A stretch of 64,000 nt of DNA. Origin: Rutidosis leptorrhynchoides. Its lineage: Eukaryota; Streptophyta; Magnoliopsida; Asterales; Asteraceae. The stretch lies in the NCBI RefSeq assembly GCF_046630445.1, contig NC_092339.1, forward strand, positions 76,712,001-76,776,000, in the 5' to 3' direction. This document shows, piece by piece, positions 1 through 11,442 of this stretch. How positions within the stretch are numbered: position 1 is the first letter of the stretch; every line of letters begins with the position of its first letter. The notes under the pieces are model-generated. The model was not told the origin of the DNA and did no database searches. It worked only from the letters and a program-made list of their open reading frames with translations. Position numbers and translations under genes: made by a program.

Positions 1-1076
1 GGGTCGTGGATTGATTCGAGATAATATATATTGACTTATTTTCTGTATTACTAACTGTGGACAACTAATTGTGCACTACTAACGTTAGACTGTTAACTTA
101 ACAAATTTAAATCGTTAAAACGTAATAAAATATGTTGTGAATATTTTTCGATCATACTTTGATATGTATGTATATATTTGTTATAGGTTCGTGAATCGAC
201 TCGTGGCCAAGTCTTGTTTTCCGACGAAGTGAAGATACGTGAAAGTGAGTTATAGTCCCACTTTTTAAAATCTAATATTTTTGGGATGAGAATATATGCA
301 GTTTTATAAATGTTTTACAAAATAGACACAAGTACTTGAAACTACATTCTATGGTTGAATTATCTAAATCGAATATGCCCCTGTTAGCTTGGTAGCCTAA
401 GAATTAGGGAACTGGCTCCTAATTGACGTGAATCCTAAAGATAGATCTGTGGGCACTAACAAGCCCCAGTCAGAGAATTTGAACTGCTTTAGTACTTCGA
501 TTTTATCATGTCCGAAGGGAGTCCCGGAATGATGGGGATATTCTATATACATCTTGTTAATGTCGGTTACCAAGTGTTCACCATATTAATTATTTTTTAT
601 CTCTATGTATGGGATGTATATTTATGAGAAATGGAAATATGAAATCTTGTGGTCTATTATTATTATTATGATATAGGTTAAACCTATAACTCACCAATAT
701 TTTTGTTGACGTTTTAAGCATGTTTATTCTCAGGTGATTATTAAAAGCTTCCGCTGTTGCATGCTAAATTAAGGACAAGAATTGGAGTCAGCATGCTTGT
801 AATATATTGTTTAAAAACTGCATTCAGAGATTTAAATCGATGTGTAATATTATTGTAAACCATTATGTAATGGTCGTGTGAAAACTGTTATCTTTTAGAT
901 TATCATTACTTGATAATCTACATTATGGTTTTAAAACCTTTATCGATAAAATAAAGGTTATGGTTTGTTTTAAAAACGAATGCAGTCTTTGAAAAACGTC
1001 TCATATAGAGGTCAATACCTCACAAGGAAATCAATTAATATGAAACGTTTATAATCGATATGAACGGGACATTTCA
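1..1076 (+). repeat. Partial LTR (3' part), family A-like Gypsy
   Basis: This stretch runs parallel to the last third of the family-A LTRs (for example 33902-34975). It shares the GGGTCGTGGATTGATT start, the block around the LTR 'TTCCGCTGT' motif and the end ..GGGACATTTCA at 1076. It is clearly diverged from the A1 and A2 copies, so it is an older or sister lineage. The left part lies outside the window. The sequence after 1076 is not a primer-binding site, so this is a solo or truncated LTR and not the 5' end of an intact element. Confidence 0.75.
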
Positions 1077-1587
1077 AAAATAACTCTTGTTAACATTTAC
1101 AAACCATAGCTAATAAATCATCTTAGTTAACATGAATACAACATTCCAAAACATCGGTGTTACATTAAAACATTAAAAAACCAGAAAACATCAGAGTCAA
1201 CTCGTAGTCAAACATGTCTTCTAATCCATCTGTAACACCCATCCTAATCAGCAGTACGTAAATCTGCAAGGGGTGGAAATGTGGGAGAATTAGCACAACT
1301 GCTAAGTGAATGGATACTATCGAACAGACCAAGCATAAGCAATTGAACATGCAAAGGTCACATATATGCTAACGTCCTGAACTAGCATACAATAAACAAC
1401 TGACAATATGAGGATCGGCGACTTGTTTGAGCACACAACTTAGCTGATCTGGCTACAGTCTACCGGTAGTTCGCTTTACTGAATCCACTACATAACCGTC
1501 CAGACGCAACACATGCGTCCTTCTATGCTATACTGAACAATCAGTAACATCATGACCCGACCAGGCTACCACGGTCGACCTCACACA

Positions 1588-1640
1588 AACCCTACCTTGC
1601 CGCCTCGGTGGGTTCCCTACCTTGCCGCCCCGGTTGGTGT
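1588..1640. repeat. Short tandem duplication
   Basis: Two adjacent imperfect copies of a unit containing CCCTACCTTGCCGCC, each followed by a CGGTxGG motif. They lie inside the probable solo LTR and are locally much more GC-rich than the surroundings. Confidence 0.6.
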
Positions 1641-2080
1641 CCAACTAACAGTGCGCACATAAGATCACAGATAATCGGTCATGCAATCGTCCTATCTAGC
1701 ATGTCAATACCTAACTACACATGGCAATCATACTGGATATAAACATAAGAGTAAAGAGTCTGAACAAGTAGCGTGTCAGCTACTTAATACTCTATCCGGA
1801 GATAGACCCACTCACCAAATACCAGCAACTAGCTCAGATAATCTATCACTGAGTGGCTTCCTTATCCTTACCACCTGAACATAAGGCAAATCAAGTTAGT
1901 TTATGTCTGTTAACACAAAACAGCACAGTACAGTAAATGAGTATCAAAAATTGCCGCTAAAAAAGTCTACTTAACACTTATGCATTTTTCAGAATTTACA
2001 TCCTGATTATCATAAGTCACACAGACAGCATAACGGCTAGAAAACATCCAGATTAAACAACACTGCAGTTCTGATCTACA

Positions 2081-2244
2081 CCCGTACGGTTGCAAGTCCA
2101 TCTGTACGATTGCATCGTGCATCCGTACGGTTGCACACTCACTGCCTAGTTGCACCAACACCACTGCATCCGTACGGTTGCACATGCACCCGTACGGTTG
2201 CACAATGTACCCGTGCGGTTGCAAGCTGCAACCGTACGGTTGTG
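2081..2244. repeat. Cluster of palindromic CCGTACGGTTGCA motifs
   Basis: About eight exact or one-to-two-mismatch copies of CCGTACGGTTGCA occur within 165 bp (around 2081, 2101, 2122, 2170, 2190, 2210 and 2231, plus a degenerate one near 2144). Spacing is irregular at 10-40 bp. The core CCGTACGG is its own reverse complement, so ORFs appear on both strands here; these are by-products of the repeat. On the minus strand the cluster lies a few hundred bases downstream of the TATA-like site near 2640. Confidence 0.75.
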
Positions 2245-2903
2245 TTCTTCGTGCAGCAGCAGCAGAAAACTGACGAGTTTCATCCCCAAATCACCAAATC
2301 TCGATTTGGACTCGTTTTTTTTACCCTTATGCACAAAACCTTTTGGGACTTAAACTCGCAAATCTTATACTTCAAACAACATCAAAATCGAACAATTTGA
2401 CATAAAAACCCACTTTGACAAAACCTAACTTAAAACCATACAAATCAATCAATTTGAGACTGAAATTCGCGTATTGATACCTTGAAATGATCACGAAAAC
2501 TGAGTAACAATCTTAACAACACAATTTTTACTCCAATAACAAGATTGAGAATTAGGGTTTTCAAGTAGGAGAAATTAGGTACGTTGTGTGTGTGTGTGGA
2601 AGATTCAAGAAAATGAGAGAAGTGAGCTGAAACAAGCTTATATATTTATGTTAAACACAATATCCCATCACACACACGGGTATTTACCAGTTATCTGATA
2701 ACTTTCGTACTTAATTTGACTGCCCTAACGGAGTCCAAATTAAATAAAAGAACCTGTTCTGTGACCCTTGTCATAAACTGGTCTTAACCAAATAATAAAA
2801 TAACACTAAACATTTAATAAAAATAAAAGCATAATTAACCAAACAATTATGCCTAAGGGCAAAAAGGCCATCTTACATCTAGGTCCGATCTGAGGATGTT
2901 ACA

Positions 2904-3390
2904 GCTTGGCTTGAATCCTTGAACTTGGAAAAAATGATGATGATTGTGGTGTGTTTGGCTCTTAAAACTGATGTGAATGATGTATAATTCGTTGCCTAGG
3001 GTTTCATATATATAGGGATGAAGTAGGGTGTTTCTCAAGTAGCAAATCCCTCAAATCCGGCTCAAAATTCTATCCAAAAATAAGTTCAGCCGTAAATTAC
3101 GCCACCCAGCCGTAATTTACACTCAGGCCATAAACTCCAACCGTAAAAATACGCCACTTCTTGACCTGAGGGTATTTCCGAACTGACCCCAGCCATAATT
3201 TACACCTCATAGCCGTAATTTACGGTTGGGTCCTTTTTTTCATTTTTTTCGCATTTAAACTTTATTTTTGCGTTTTCGTCTCGAATCGTTACCCATTGTA
3301 AAAACCTCATGAAGTAGCTTTTTAAACCTCAAATATACACATAAAATTCGCCTCTTAATAACAATCATGATCGGTGTTTATGACCCGATC
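2904..3390 (-). promoter_or_regulatory. Promoter-like repeat fragment with CCGTAATTTAC cluster
   Basis: Read on the minus strand, repeated CCGTAAATTAC/CCGTAATTTAC motifs (3089-3225, about five copies) lie upstream of a TATA-like CTATATATATG near 3008-3018 and a leader-like stretch. No ORF of substance follows before the solo LTR. I think it is the promoter half of another LTR or a transposon fragment. It could also be the promoter of a destroyed gene. Confidence 0.3.
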
Positions 3391-3395
3391 AGAAA

Positions 3396-5144
3396 GACGA
3401 AATGCAATTTACGACATCGATAAGATTGATAGAGATAAAAATATTGATTTATTATAAAAGTTGCGAATTGAATGGAACATGGAAGGGGATGAAAACTCGG
3501 GATTTTTTCACTATCATATTAAACAAAGACTCAAAACGCAAATGATTAATGGTATTACTATTAATGGGATTGGATTACAGAACTACTGTTGATCAAAAAC
3601 GCTTTTTCTGAGTTTTATAAGGATAAGTTTTATGCTCCATCATCACCTCTTTGTATCAGATTTGATTGTTGGAAGATACCGTTACGGAGGAGGAAATTCA
3701 TGATATTATATGGGACTGTGGGAGTAATAAAGCCCCTGGACCCGACGGGTTCATTATTTCATTTTTAAACAAGTTATGGAATATTCTGAAAGTTGAGTTC
3801 GTGGCATGTATTGCAAAAGATTTTAGGATAACGAGATACCCAAAGTTTCTGGATCGGCATTCATTACGTTAATTTCTAAGGTAAGTAATATGTCTTTTAT
3901 TAAAGATTACCGTCCTGATTCCTCTTATCATTGTTACTTATAAGGTGGTCACTGAGGTCCTTGAGTCAAGAATGGTAAAGATTAATGATAAAATTATTTG
4001 CAGTGAACAATCGGCTTTTGTTTCAGGTCGTCAAGTTTTGGACGGTCCGTTAATTCTTAACGAAACTATTGGATGGTATAAGGTGGTCACTGAGAAGGCA
4101 TGCGATTCAGTTCGTTGGGATTTTTTAGATTATATGTCTGACTTGTTGGGATTTGGTACACGATGGCAAGCATGGATTAATATGTGCCTCGGGTCGTCTC
4201 GTACCTCCATTCTTTTAAACGGGAGTCCTACTAAGGAATTCAAGGTAAAACGAGGTTTAAGACAAGGAGATCCGTTGAGTCCTTTTTTTATTTCTCGTAG
4301 TGATGGAAGGACGGGAAATTGATTTTGGCCGATTAAAAGGGGGCTATTGTTGGCTCATCGTTAGTTAATATTTCGCGTTTATTTTACGCGGGCGATGCCA
4401 TAATTGTTTCAAAGTGGTGCAGGTCTTACTTGGCTTGTGTGCTTGACACCTTCGATTTGCTTTACAAGTAGTATGGTTTAGCCATCAATGTTTTTAAATC
4501 ATCGTTATTTGGTGTTGGTGTGTCTACCTTAGAACTTGATGACTTTGTATCTTTTGCTGGATGTTCTAAAGGGAGTTTTCCTTTTTCATATCTCGATCTT
4601 CTTATGGGTGTGTCGAAGAAGCAGTTAACTCAATGGAAGTCTTTAGGGGAACGATTTAAAAAAGATTATTCGGGTGGAAAGCTAACATGTTGTCGATGAT
4701 ATTGGTTGTCTTGTTTGTGATCATAGAGTAGAATCACGTGTTATTTGGATGTGTATTAGCTCGGGAATTATGGAGAAAGATCAAGTTGTGGATCAATGAA
4801 GAAGGTATTAGTGACTTCGACTCATCGTTGGATTTGTTCAAATGGCTACAGAACGAAAGGACGAAGTTGAAAACCAAGTTATATGTGATCATGGCATCTT
4901 ATCTTTGACATTTATGGAGATATCGCAACAACATATTGTTCGGTTCCCACATGTTGAAGAAAGACTTTTTTATTTGATTCGAATCGTAATTTTTCGTTTA
5001 ATTGACTTTGTAATACTCCGTAGATGAAAACTTATTATTCCCTAAAACAATTGCTTAATTAAGCCATTGTAATGTATGTTATTACTTTCTAGTGACTTGT
5101 TAGGAAGGTTTTAATAATAAGACATTTTGACATGTAAAAAAAAA
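3396..5144 (+). pseudogene. LINE (L1-type) ORF2 remnant with poly(A) tail
   Basis: A decayed non-LTR retrotransposon in several frames. First comes a pre-RT segment (GDENSGFFH at about 3485-3515), then RT pieces: NKAPGPDGF near 3730, SAFVSGRQ near 4015 and RQGDPLSPF near 4262. The RT active-site motif near 4382-4399 reads FYAGDA where the family has FYADDA, so the first catalytic Asp is lost. A deletion around 4680-4735 joins RT to the C-terminal zf-RVT-like region (about 4735-5020). A run of nine A at 5136-5144 marks the retrotransposition tail. The 5' half is absent, as is common for LINE copies truncated during reverse transcription. Numerous stops and frameshifts make it non-functional. 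Confidence 0.85.
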
Positions 5145-5419
5145 GAACAACAAACTTATTAAAAGTAGTTCGATTAATCGTGGCCCGAAACCTCAAAGGC
5201 CTGGGTCGGGTCTTCTCAACGCCTACCATTTATTTATTTATTTTTTGAAGTTTGTAGTTGTTCCATTGAGTCCAAACTATTAACACTACCCTTATATTAG
5301 CATGACCAAAACTCTTAATAATTCTCATTCTCTCTGACAAAACACTATCTTACTTTTTGATATTTAGCTTCACTATCGGCCTATTTTGTGTTGTGGATAC
5401 CAATAATTATTAGGTAAGC
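5145..5419 (+). promoter_or_regulatory. 5' flank of the BKI1-like gene
   Basis: These 275 bp lie between the LINE tail and the start codon at 5420. A CT-rich stretch (TTCTCATTCTCTCTGAC near 5320-5336) looks like a plant pyrimidine-patch core promoter or leader. I see no clear TATA box. The LINE insertion lies within 300 bp of the start codon, so it may have displaced more distal control sequences. Confidence 0.35.
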
Positions 5420-6364
5420 ATGGAAATTATAAATATGAGTAACAACCTTGAGAATAAACATAGTTATTTCAACAAACAAGAATCAATGCAACTTAACCAA
5501 AATCCACCATCATCACCACCACAAACCACCACATCACCACCACAAACCACCACCCCTATATCACCTTCTTCATCTCCCACCCGTGAATTCTCCTTCACAA
5601 TCTCACTCCACCCACAACCACCATCAACCTCCACTCTTATCCAACCACCACCACCACATACTCCGGCAGCCATTGACTTATCTCCGGCGGATGAAATCTT
5701 TTCACACGGCCACCTTCTGCCTCTCCACTTCATCTCACACCTCACTATCCCATCCCCTCGTTCATCAACAAATTCAATGGACAGTTTTACCCTTCCCACA
5801 AACCTTCTTTATGACCAAACTAACCCCATCGGAAACACGAGCTTCCACTGCCACCACCAAACCACCTTCTCCGACGACGACCATGACGTCACCACCACCA
5901 CTCAAAACCACCCAAAGTCCAAATCTTTTTCAATCTTTAGCATACCCAAGTGGACACAAAAAAGAAGTGATGATGAAACAGAAAAAGTTCATGATCATGA
6001 AAATCAAAACAAAAACAAGAAAGATTTGACCCAACTCATTAAAAGATACATGAAAATGGTGAAACCATTATTATCATTTCCAAAGTCAAAGAGGTCAACT
6101 AGGAAATTCATCCACCAGTCTTATTCATATTCCGGCAACTCATTGAGTAATAAACCACCGGCGATGAATAAAAAAAGAGGACAATTCTCAGCTCCGGCGT
6201 CCATGAGGACATCTCCGGCGAACAGTCAAATATTTGTTGGTTCAGGAACTGTGAGTCCTACCAAAAGTGTAACAAGTGAAAGTACTATGGATGAATTACA
6301 TGCTGCTATTCAAGCTGCTATTGCTCATTGTAAGAATTCCATTGCTATGGAAGATAAAATTTGA
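5420..6364 (+). CDS. BKI1: BRI1 kinase inhibitor 1-like protein (BKI1/MAKR family)
   Basis: An intronless 314-residue ORF. In the known family, BKI1 sits at the plasma membrane, binds the BRI1 kinase domain and blocks BAK1 pairing. Brassinosteroid-induced tyrosine phosphorylation releases it. Seen here: EFSFTISLHP at 56-65; the family hallmark IDLSPADEIFSHGHLLPLHF at 85-104; a basic membrane-targeting segment KKDLTQLIKRYMKMVKPL (about 200-217) with Tyr210 in the position of the regulatory tyrosine; Lys/Arg-rich KSKRSTRK after it; and the C-terminal BRI1-interacting motif STMDELHAAIQAAIAHCK (288-305). The N-terminus is Pro/Thr/Ser-rich low complexity. Length is close to the Arabidopsis protein (about 337 residues). 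Met6 (5435) is an alternative start; I kept the first ATG. MAKR proteins share the central motif, but the C-terminal motif favours BKI1. No disabling change is visible. Confidence 0.88.
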   Translation: MEIINMSNNLENKHSYFNKQESMQLNQNPPSSPPQTTTSPPQTTTPISPSSSPTREFSFTISLHPQPPSTSTLIQPPPPHTPAAIDLSPADEIFSHGHLLPLHFISHLTIPSPRSSTNSMDSFTLPTNLLYDQTNPIGNTSFHCHHQTTFSDDDHDVTTTTQNHPKSKSFSIFSIPKWTQKRSDDETEKVHDHENQNKNKKDLTQLIKRYMKMVKPLLSFPKSKRSTRKFIHQSYSYSGNSLSNKPPAMNKKRGQFSAPASMRTSPANSQIFVGSGTVSPTKSVTSESTMDELHAAIQAAIAHCKNSIAMEDKI

Positions 6365-8328
6365 TTTGTCATAAAATTTTAATTATATTTCTTGTCAAGT
6401 TTTATGAGGTTAATTATGATCAAAAAATATTTACAGGTGTTATTGATATATGTCTATATAAATCCTTCATATATCCATCCCATTGTTTTCCAAATTTAAT
6501 TTTTTTTATCATAATTGCATTGAACTTTTTTTCGCCAAAAAATAAATAAATAAATACTGTTCCCGCACGTGTCTAAATTTACTGGCTTTAATTTAATTTG
6601 TACTTGCATGGTCGTAGGGGCTCAGTTTATACTTTATACCATGGATTATTTGCATGGTCAGTTTATGATTTCCCTAAAAAAACAATCAATTTTGAAAATT
6701 TAGAAGAAAATAATTGGTCAATAATATAACACTGTAAAAATTAATTACGGATTACTAACTACTCCATTTACACACTTTGACAAAAAAACAGATAAACTGC
6801 ATATCTATAATTGATGATAATAGTAACATTTGACTTTGACTTTCAAAAATAGTAAAACTGTTTTAGATCTTATATTTGTTCACATGTAGTGACCGAAGCT
6901 ACTGCATTGCAATCATGGATTCTACTAAAGAGAGAAGAATATTAAAATATTTAAAAGGCCCAATATGCCTACTAAAGCCTACTGCGAATGGCCCAATAAA
7001 GTATCCATATATCTTTTAACCTTAGTTCGGACCATTCGATCAAAATACTTTAACGGGATCTGAGTTTACCATTAGATATATACGAGTACTAGTTTTATGA
7101 GTCCGTCCTTTGAACGAAAATTGTAAATTTAGTTTTAAAATTCTTAGTATTGACGATAATTACATATGTTATCGATCAAATGTAGACTATAATTAAGAAC
7201 ATGAAACCGTAAATAAAATAGACTCGTTACATGATAATCCTGTATGGAAGAGTATGTGTTTTGCATGATATTTTTAAACTAATCAAAAAAAGTTCAATAC
7301 AATGAAACAAATGTACATTGCGTACATTAAATGCAATCCGTAATTGAAATACAATTAACAGATGTGAAGGACTAATATATTAGGAAAATGCAATCACATA
7401 TATTACATGTAATCCGTAATTGAAATATGATTAATAGATAAAAAGGACTAATATTTTAGGTAAATCCAATCCGTATATAAAATGAAATTCGTATATCAAA
7501 TTATTCTGTATTAAATATAATAACATCAATTAGTTAATAGATAATAGATGAGAAGAACTGATAGAATGACGTGCGGTAAAAATAAATAAGGAGTTGACAT
7601 GTCAGCATATTGTACACGTTTTATAAGCTCGTGCGTTGAACGACTTATAAATTGGTTTTCGATAATGTTATCATTGATATTAATTAGCTATATAATAGTA
7701 TTACAATGAAAAAAGTATTTCAATTATCTTTCAATTAGAATGGTCTTTAGTATATGAGCCTGCCGTTACACGGTAATTAAAAATTATAGTAAAAATTAAG
7801 TCGCTCTTAGAAAAAAAAATTATAAAATAATATATACGGAGTAATTGAAATCCTTCACTATGATAAATGCAATTTACTAATTAAATAGAAAAAACCTTTC
7901 AATTATCCTCACATGTACTGTTTAAAGCTCGTAAGTAATAATTAAATGTGGTCTAATATATATCTAAAATCTAAAAAATTTGTAACTTCCATATTTAAAT
8001 TTTCTTCGGAGTATATCATCATAGATAGGGATGCGCTTTATATATATGTATAGATAGATATTTGAAAGTTTAAATTCACTGTACTTTGTTCCCTATTAGA
8101 AAATAGAGTTCGACGATAACTCTAAGCGTGTAATTTTTATATTTTGAATGATGATTTGTTTAAAAGTTGTTATTATAATGGTGGTTAAAATACAACCATC
8201 TAAGCATAAACATCATTTCTAAAGACAGATGTACCATTACATTACATTAAGTATCAATAATCAAACTAAACTTTCCAATAATTATGTATTTATAATTTAT
8301 ATATATATTTAAGAATATAAATATTTAT
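6365..8328. other. AT-rich intergenic spacer
   Basis: The 3' flank of the BKI1-like gene. It has no ORF over about 60 codons with any recognisable content, and no tRNA or terminal repeats of an intact transposon. Scattered motifs such as GCTCGTGCGTTGAACGAC (near 7628), and similar ones near 7102 and 7765, recall the CGTGCGTTGCACG ends of decayed DNA transposons, but no paired termini can be made. One imperfect tandem repeat is listed separately. Confidence 0.6.
7329..7462. repeat. Imperfect direct repeat, period about 76 bp
   Basis: Two adjacent copies share AATCCGTAATTGAAATA followed by a GGACTAATAT..TTAGG block (first about 7333-7385, second about 7409-7461). Several mismatches indicate age. 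There is no coding meaning. Confidence 0.55.
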
Positions 8329-9042
8329 TGTTGGATCAATTTAGTGTATTAAATAAATCGTTAATCTAGATATCGAGTGCGGAATCCTCAATATTAAGTT
8401 TCAATCAAAATCAAATTTAAACACCCATCAATTTGCAAAAGAATGAATGCTTTAGGGTTAGAAACAGATTAACAAAGTTGCTAGACGCCTTAGAGTGAAT
8501 GAATACGGCCGGGGTTGTGTAAAAATGAGCAATCTTGAGTTACAACTCGAAACCATCTATTTATATCTGATAATTGACACGTACGAATATGTTTCGGAGC
8601 CGTACGGTTGTGTTTAATATCCGTATCCTTTGGATTGATTCGTAGGGATGTGTCACTTAACTGTACGGATACATACGAACTATGGATTTAACATTCAAAA
8701 ATATATGTTTGATTACATAAAAATAATAAACGTAATAAGCAATAAACCAAATAATCACAAAGTACCAATTGTTAGAAATAAAAAAGGGAAATAAATATTG
8801 AGATTTTGGGATCAGATCAATGTCATCATCTCCCTCTCTATGACAGCAAAGCATACAATGGAGGATCACAGCCAGCCAACATTCCAAAAATATGAAATGG
8901 GTTGCTGTAATTAGGCATATAGCCGTTAGTCACCTTGTGTATAAATAGGGACTCTTGTAAGATTGTAAAATATCAATTCAAGCTTTATCTTTACAATAAA
9001 ACAATCAATACTCATCTCTTTCATTTTGTTCAAATCGAAACA
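8329..9042 (+). repeat. Candidate 5' LTR of the Copia element (start uncertain)
   Basis: The right end is firm: ..ATCGAAACA at 9042 is followed immediately by the primer-binding site. A TATA box (TATAAATAG at 8940-8948) about 100 bp before it fits a Copia LTR. A TGTTGGATC at 8329 is the first plausible LTR start, giving 714 bp. However, the segment 8330-8700 also looks like a minus-strand promoter (TATAAATAG-like near 8558-8573 reversed, with CCGTACGG motifs near 8603), so the true start may lie nearer 8820-8892. Confidence 0.4.
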
Positions 9043-9060
9043 TGGTATCAGAGCAGAGCT
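9043..9060 (+). other. Primer-binding site of the Copia element (tRNA-iMet type)
   Basis: TGGTATCAGAGC follows the LTR end directly and is complementary to the 3' end of plant initiator-Met tRNA. This is the usual primer for Copia and Gypsy reverse transcription. Confidence 0.8.
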
Positions 9061-9123
9061 GCTGATCCTAGATCATAGCAACCTGTTTTTAATCGTCATT
9101 TACCTTTTTTTTTTCTGGCCACC

Positions 9124-9460
9124 ATGCTTGGAGAAGACGGTAGCCAAAATCCCAATAATCAACTCATTACAGAATTAACCAGCCAATTGGCAAGGTTATT
9201 GCAAACCAACAATGAAAACCAGTCTCAAAGGTTACCTGGTTCACTGAAGATCGGTGTAAACCTCAACAATTCCAATTTCTCTCTTTGGTCCAGGATGATT
9301 TAGGTTGCCATCGGAGGTAAATCCGAGACCCTCCTTAATCATCTTACAGAAGATCCTCCAACAACTAATAATCAGAAATGGAACCAGGAAGATCTCGTTG
9401 TTATCTCATGGGTGATTCAAAATATTGAACCCCAGATTGCAAGCAATCTTACACAATTCC
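9124..9460 (+). pseudogene. Copia gag, 5' segment (interrupted)
   Basis: The ORF opens at ATG 9124 and reads as a Copia gag N-terminus. It contains FSLWSRMI, then SETLLNHLTEDPP, then DLVVISWVIQNIEPQI, the usual UBN2/retrotran_gag order. The codon at 9301-9303 is TAG where a Gln is expected. Otherwise the frame stays open to 9460, where element B is inserted inside a codon. The frame resumes exactly after the B insertion and target duplication (at 21797). The copy cannot make full-length Gag. Confidence 0.8.
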
Positions 9461-11401
9461 TGAAAGGACCCGTTCATATACATTATAAACGATTCACAAT
9501 AGTTGATTACATTGCGAGATATTTGACCTCTATATGATACATTTTACAAACATTGCATTCGTTTTTAAAAGACAAACTTTCTTTACATTGAAAATTGACA
9601 GGCATGCATACCATTTCATAATATCCACTATCCAACTATAAATTGATTTAATAATAATCTGTGATGAACTCAATGACTCGAATGCAACGTTCTTCGAAAT
9701 ATGCTATGAAAGACTCCAAGTAATATCTTTAAAATGAGCAAATGCACAGCGAAAGATTTCTTTAACACCTGAGAATAAACATGCTTTAAAGTGTCAACCA
9801 AAAGGTTGGTGAGTTCATTAGTTTATCATAATCATTTATTTTCATCATTTTAATAGACCACAAGAATTTCATTCCCAGTTCTCATAAATATACGTCCCAT
9901 GCATAGAGACAAAAATAATCATTCATATGGTGAACACCTGGTAACCAACATTAACTAGATACATATAAGAATATCCCCTATCATTCTGCGATCCTCCTTC
10001 GGACATGATATAAATTTCGAAGTACTAAAGCATCCGGTACTTTGGATGGGTTTTGTTAGGCCCAATAGATCTATCTTTAGGATTCGCGTCAATTAGGGTG
10101 TCTGTTCCCTAATTCTTAGATTACCAGACTTTAATAAAAAGGGGCATATTCGATTTTGATAATTCAACCATAGAATGTAGTTTCAATTACTTGTGTCTAT
10201 TTCGTCAAACATTTATAAAAGCGCATGTATTCTCAGTCCCAAAAATATAAAGGGTAAAAAGGCAAATGAAACTCACCATACTGTATTTCGTAGTAAAAAT
10301 ACATATAACGTCATTGAACAAGTGCAAGGTTGGCCTCGGATTCACGAACCTAAATTAATTATATATAATTATGTGTTGGTCAATATTTGTCTAACAAATT
10401 AGGTCAAGTCATAGTGTACCACAATCCTAATGCTCGAGACTAATATGCAAAAGTCAACAAAAGTAAATTTGACTCAAAATAATTTCCAAAAATCTATACA
10501 TGATTAATATATAGTTTAAATATCGTCGTTTTATATTTTTAAATATTTTTAAAAGATTTATTAGAGTAATAATATAATTTATTTATTAATAAATAAAATT
10601 TTATATTAAATTTATGTAATAAAATATACTTTTATATATATTAAGTAATAAAACTTATAGAGTTCATTTAGTATCATAAAGATAATATGATAGGTATTAT
10701 TAAAGTAAGTTATTACAAGTAGTAAAATATGTTTGTATCACATATTTATTTGATAAAATAATATCTATAATGATAGTAAGTAAAAGTTGTATTATTTTGT
10801 AATAATAATTATTATTATAAAAAATATATTATTATAAAAATATCAATATTTATAATTACTAAGATGACATTATGATAAAACGATAATTCTAATTATGATA
10901 ACTTTAATATTTACGATAATTTTTAATATTATCTTTAAAATAATAATTCTATTTAAAATAATAATAATAATGATATTTTATAGTAACAATGACATTTCTA
11001 TTAAAATGATAATTTTTGTTAAAATGATAGTTTTAATACTAACGATACTTTTAATAATAATAGTAATGATAAAAATAATAAGAACGATAATTTTACCTAA
11101 ATCAATATCTTATAATATTTTAATTTCATCATGATACTCTTACTCATTATTTTCTAATCGTTCCGTTTAATAGCTTTTAATAGTCTTTTATATCGTGTTT
11201 ATAATAATGATAATAATAATAATCAAAATAATTAGGTGTTACCAATATTTGTTTTAATTACACTTATATTAATAATGATAGTTACTATAACATTATTAAC
11301 GATAATACTAATAATTATCTTAATGATAATATAGTAATAATAATAATAATAAGAACAATAATAATAACCATTTTTAAATAATGATATATATATTAATAAT
11401 G

Positions 11402-11442
<41 letters not shown>

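Larger units (their letters stand above)
1077..2903 (-). repeat. Probable solo LTR, minus strand; boundaries uncertain
   Basis: Read on the minus strand, the right end begins TGTAACATCCTCAG at 2903. A TATA-like AATATATAAGC follows near 2640, then a CA-repeat/pyrimidine-rich leader and a long AT-rich tail. That organisation is typical of a plant Gypsy LTR. There is no coding capacity beyond chance ORFs. The left end is not resolved: candidate TG ends near 1088 give no matching 5-bp target duplication with the 3' flank (GCTTG at 2904). The stretch holds the tandem pair at 1588-1640 and the CCGTACGG cluster at 2081-2244. It could instead be two overlapping fragments. Confidence 0.45.

Noticed and set aside
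2081-2244. CRISPR-like array of CCGTACGGTTGCA repeats
   Set aside because: Units are only 13 bp, spacing is irregular, and the genome is a plant nuclear genome. A regulatory or simple repeat explains it.
5464-5799. Minus-strand and second-frame ORFs over the BKI1-like gene
   Set aside because: They are products of the CCA/ACC-rich codons of the Pro/Thr-rich N-terminus. Only the frame from 5420 has family motifs.
7080-7820. Possible Helitron or MULE with CGTGCGTTG-type ends
   Set aside because: Several similar short motifs occur, but none pair into termini with the required ends, hairpin or target duplication.
10193-10402. A 69-residue ORF present in both B LTRs (also 18878-19087)
   Set aside because: It lies in LTR sequence shared by descent. 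Matching positions in B-prime and A LTRs do not keep it open in the same frame.
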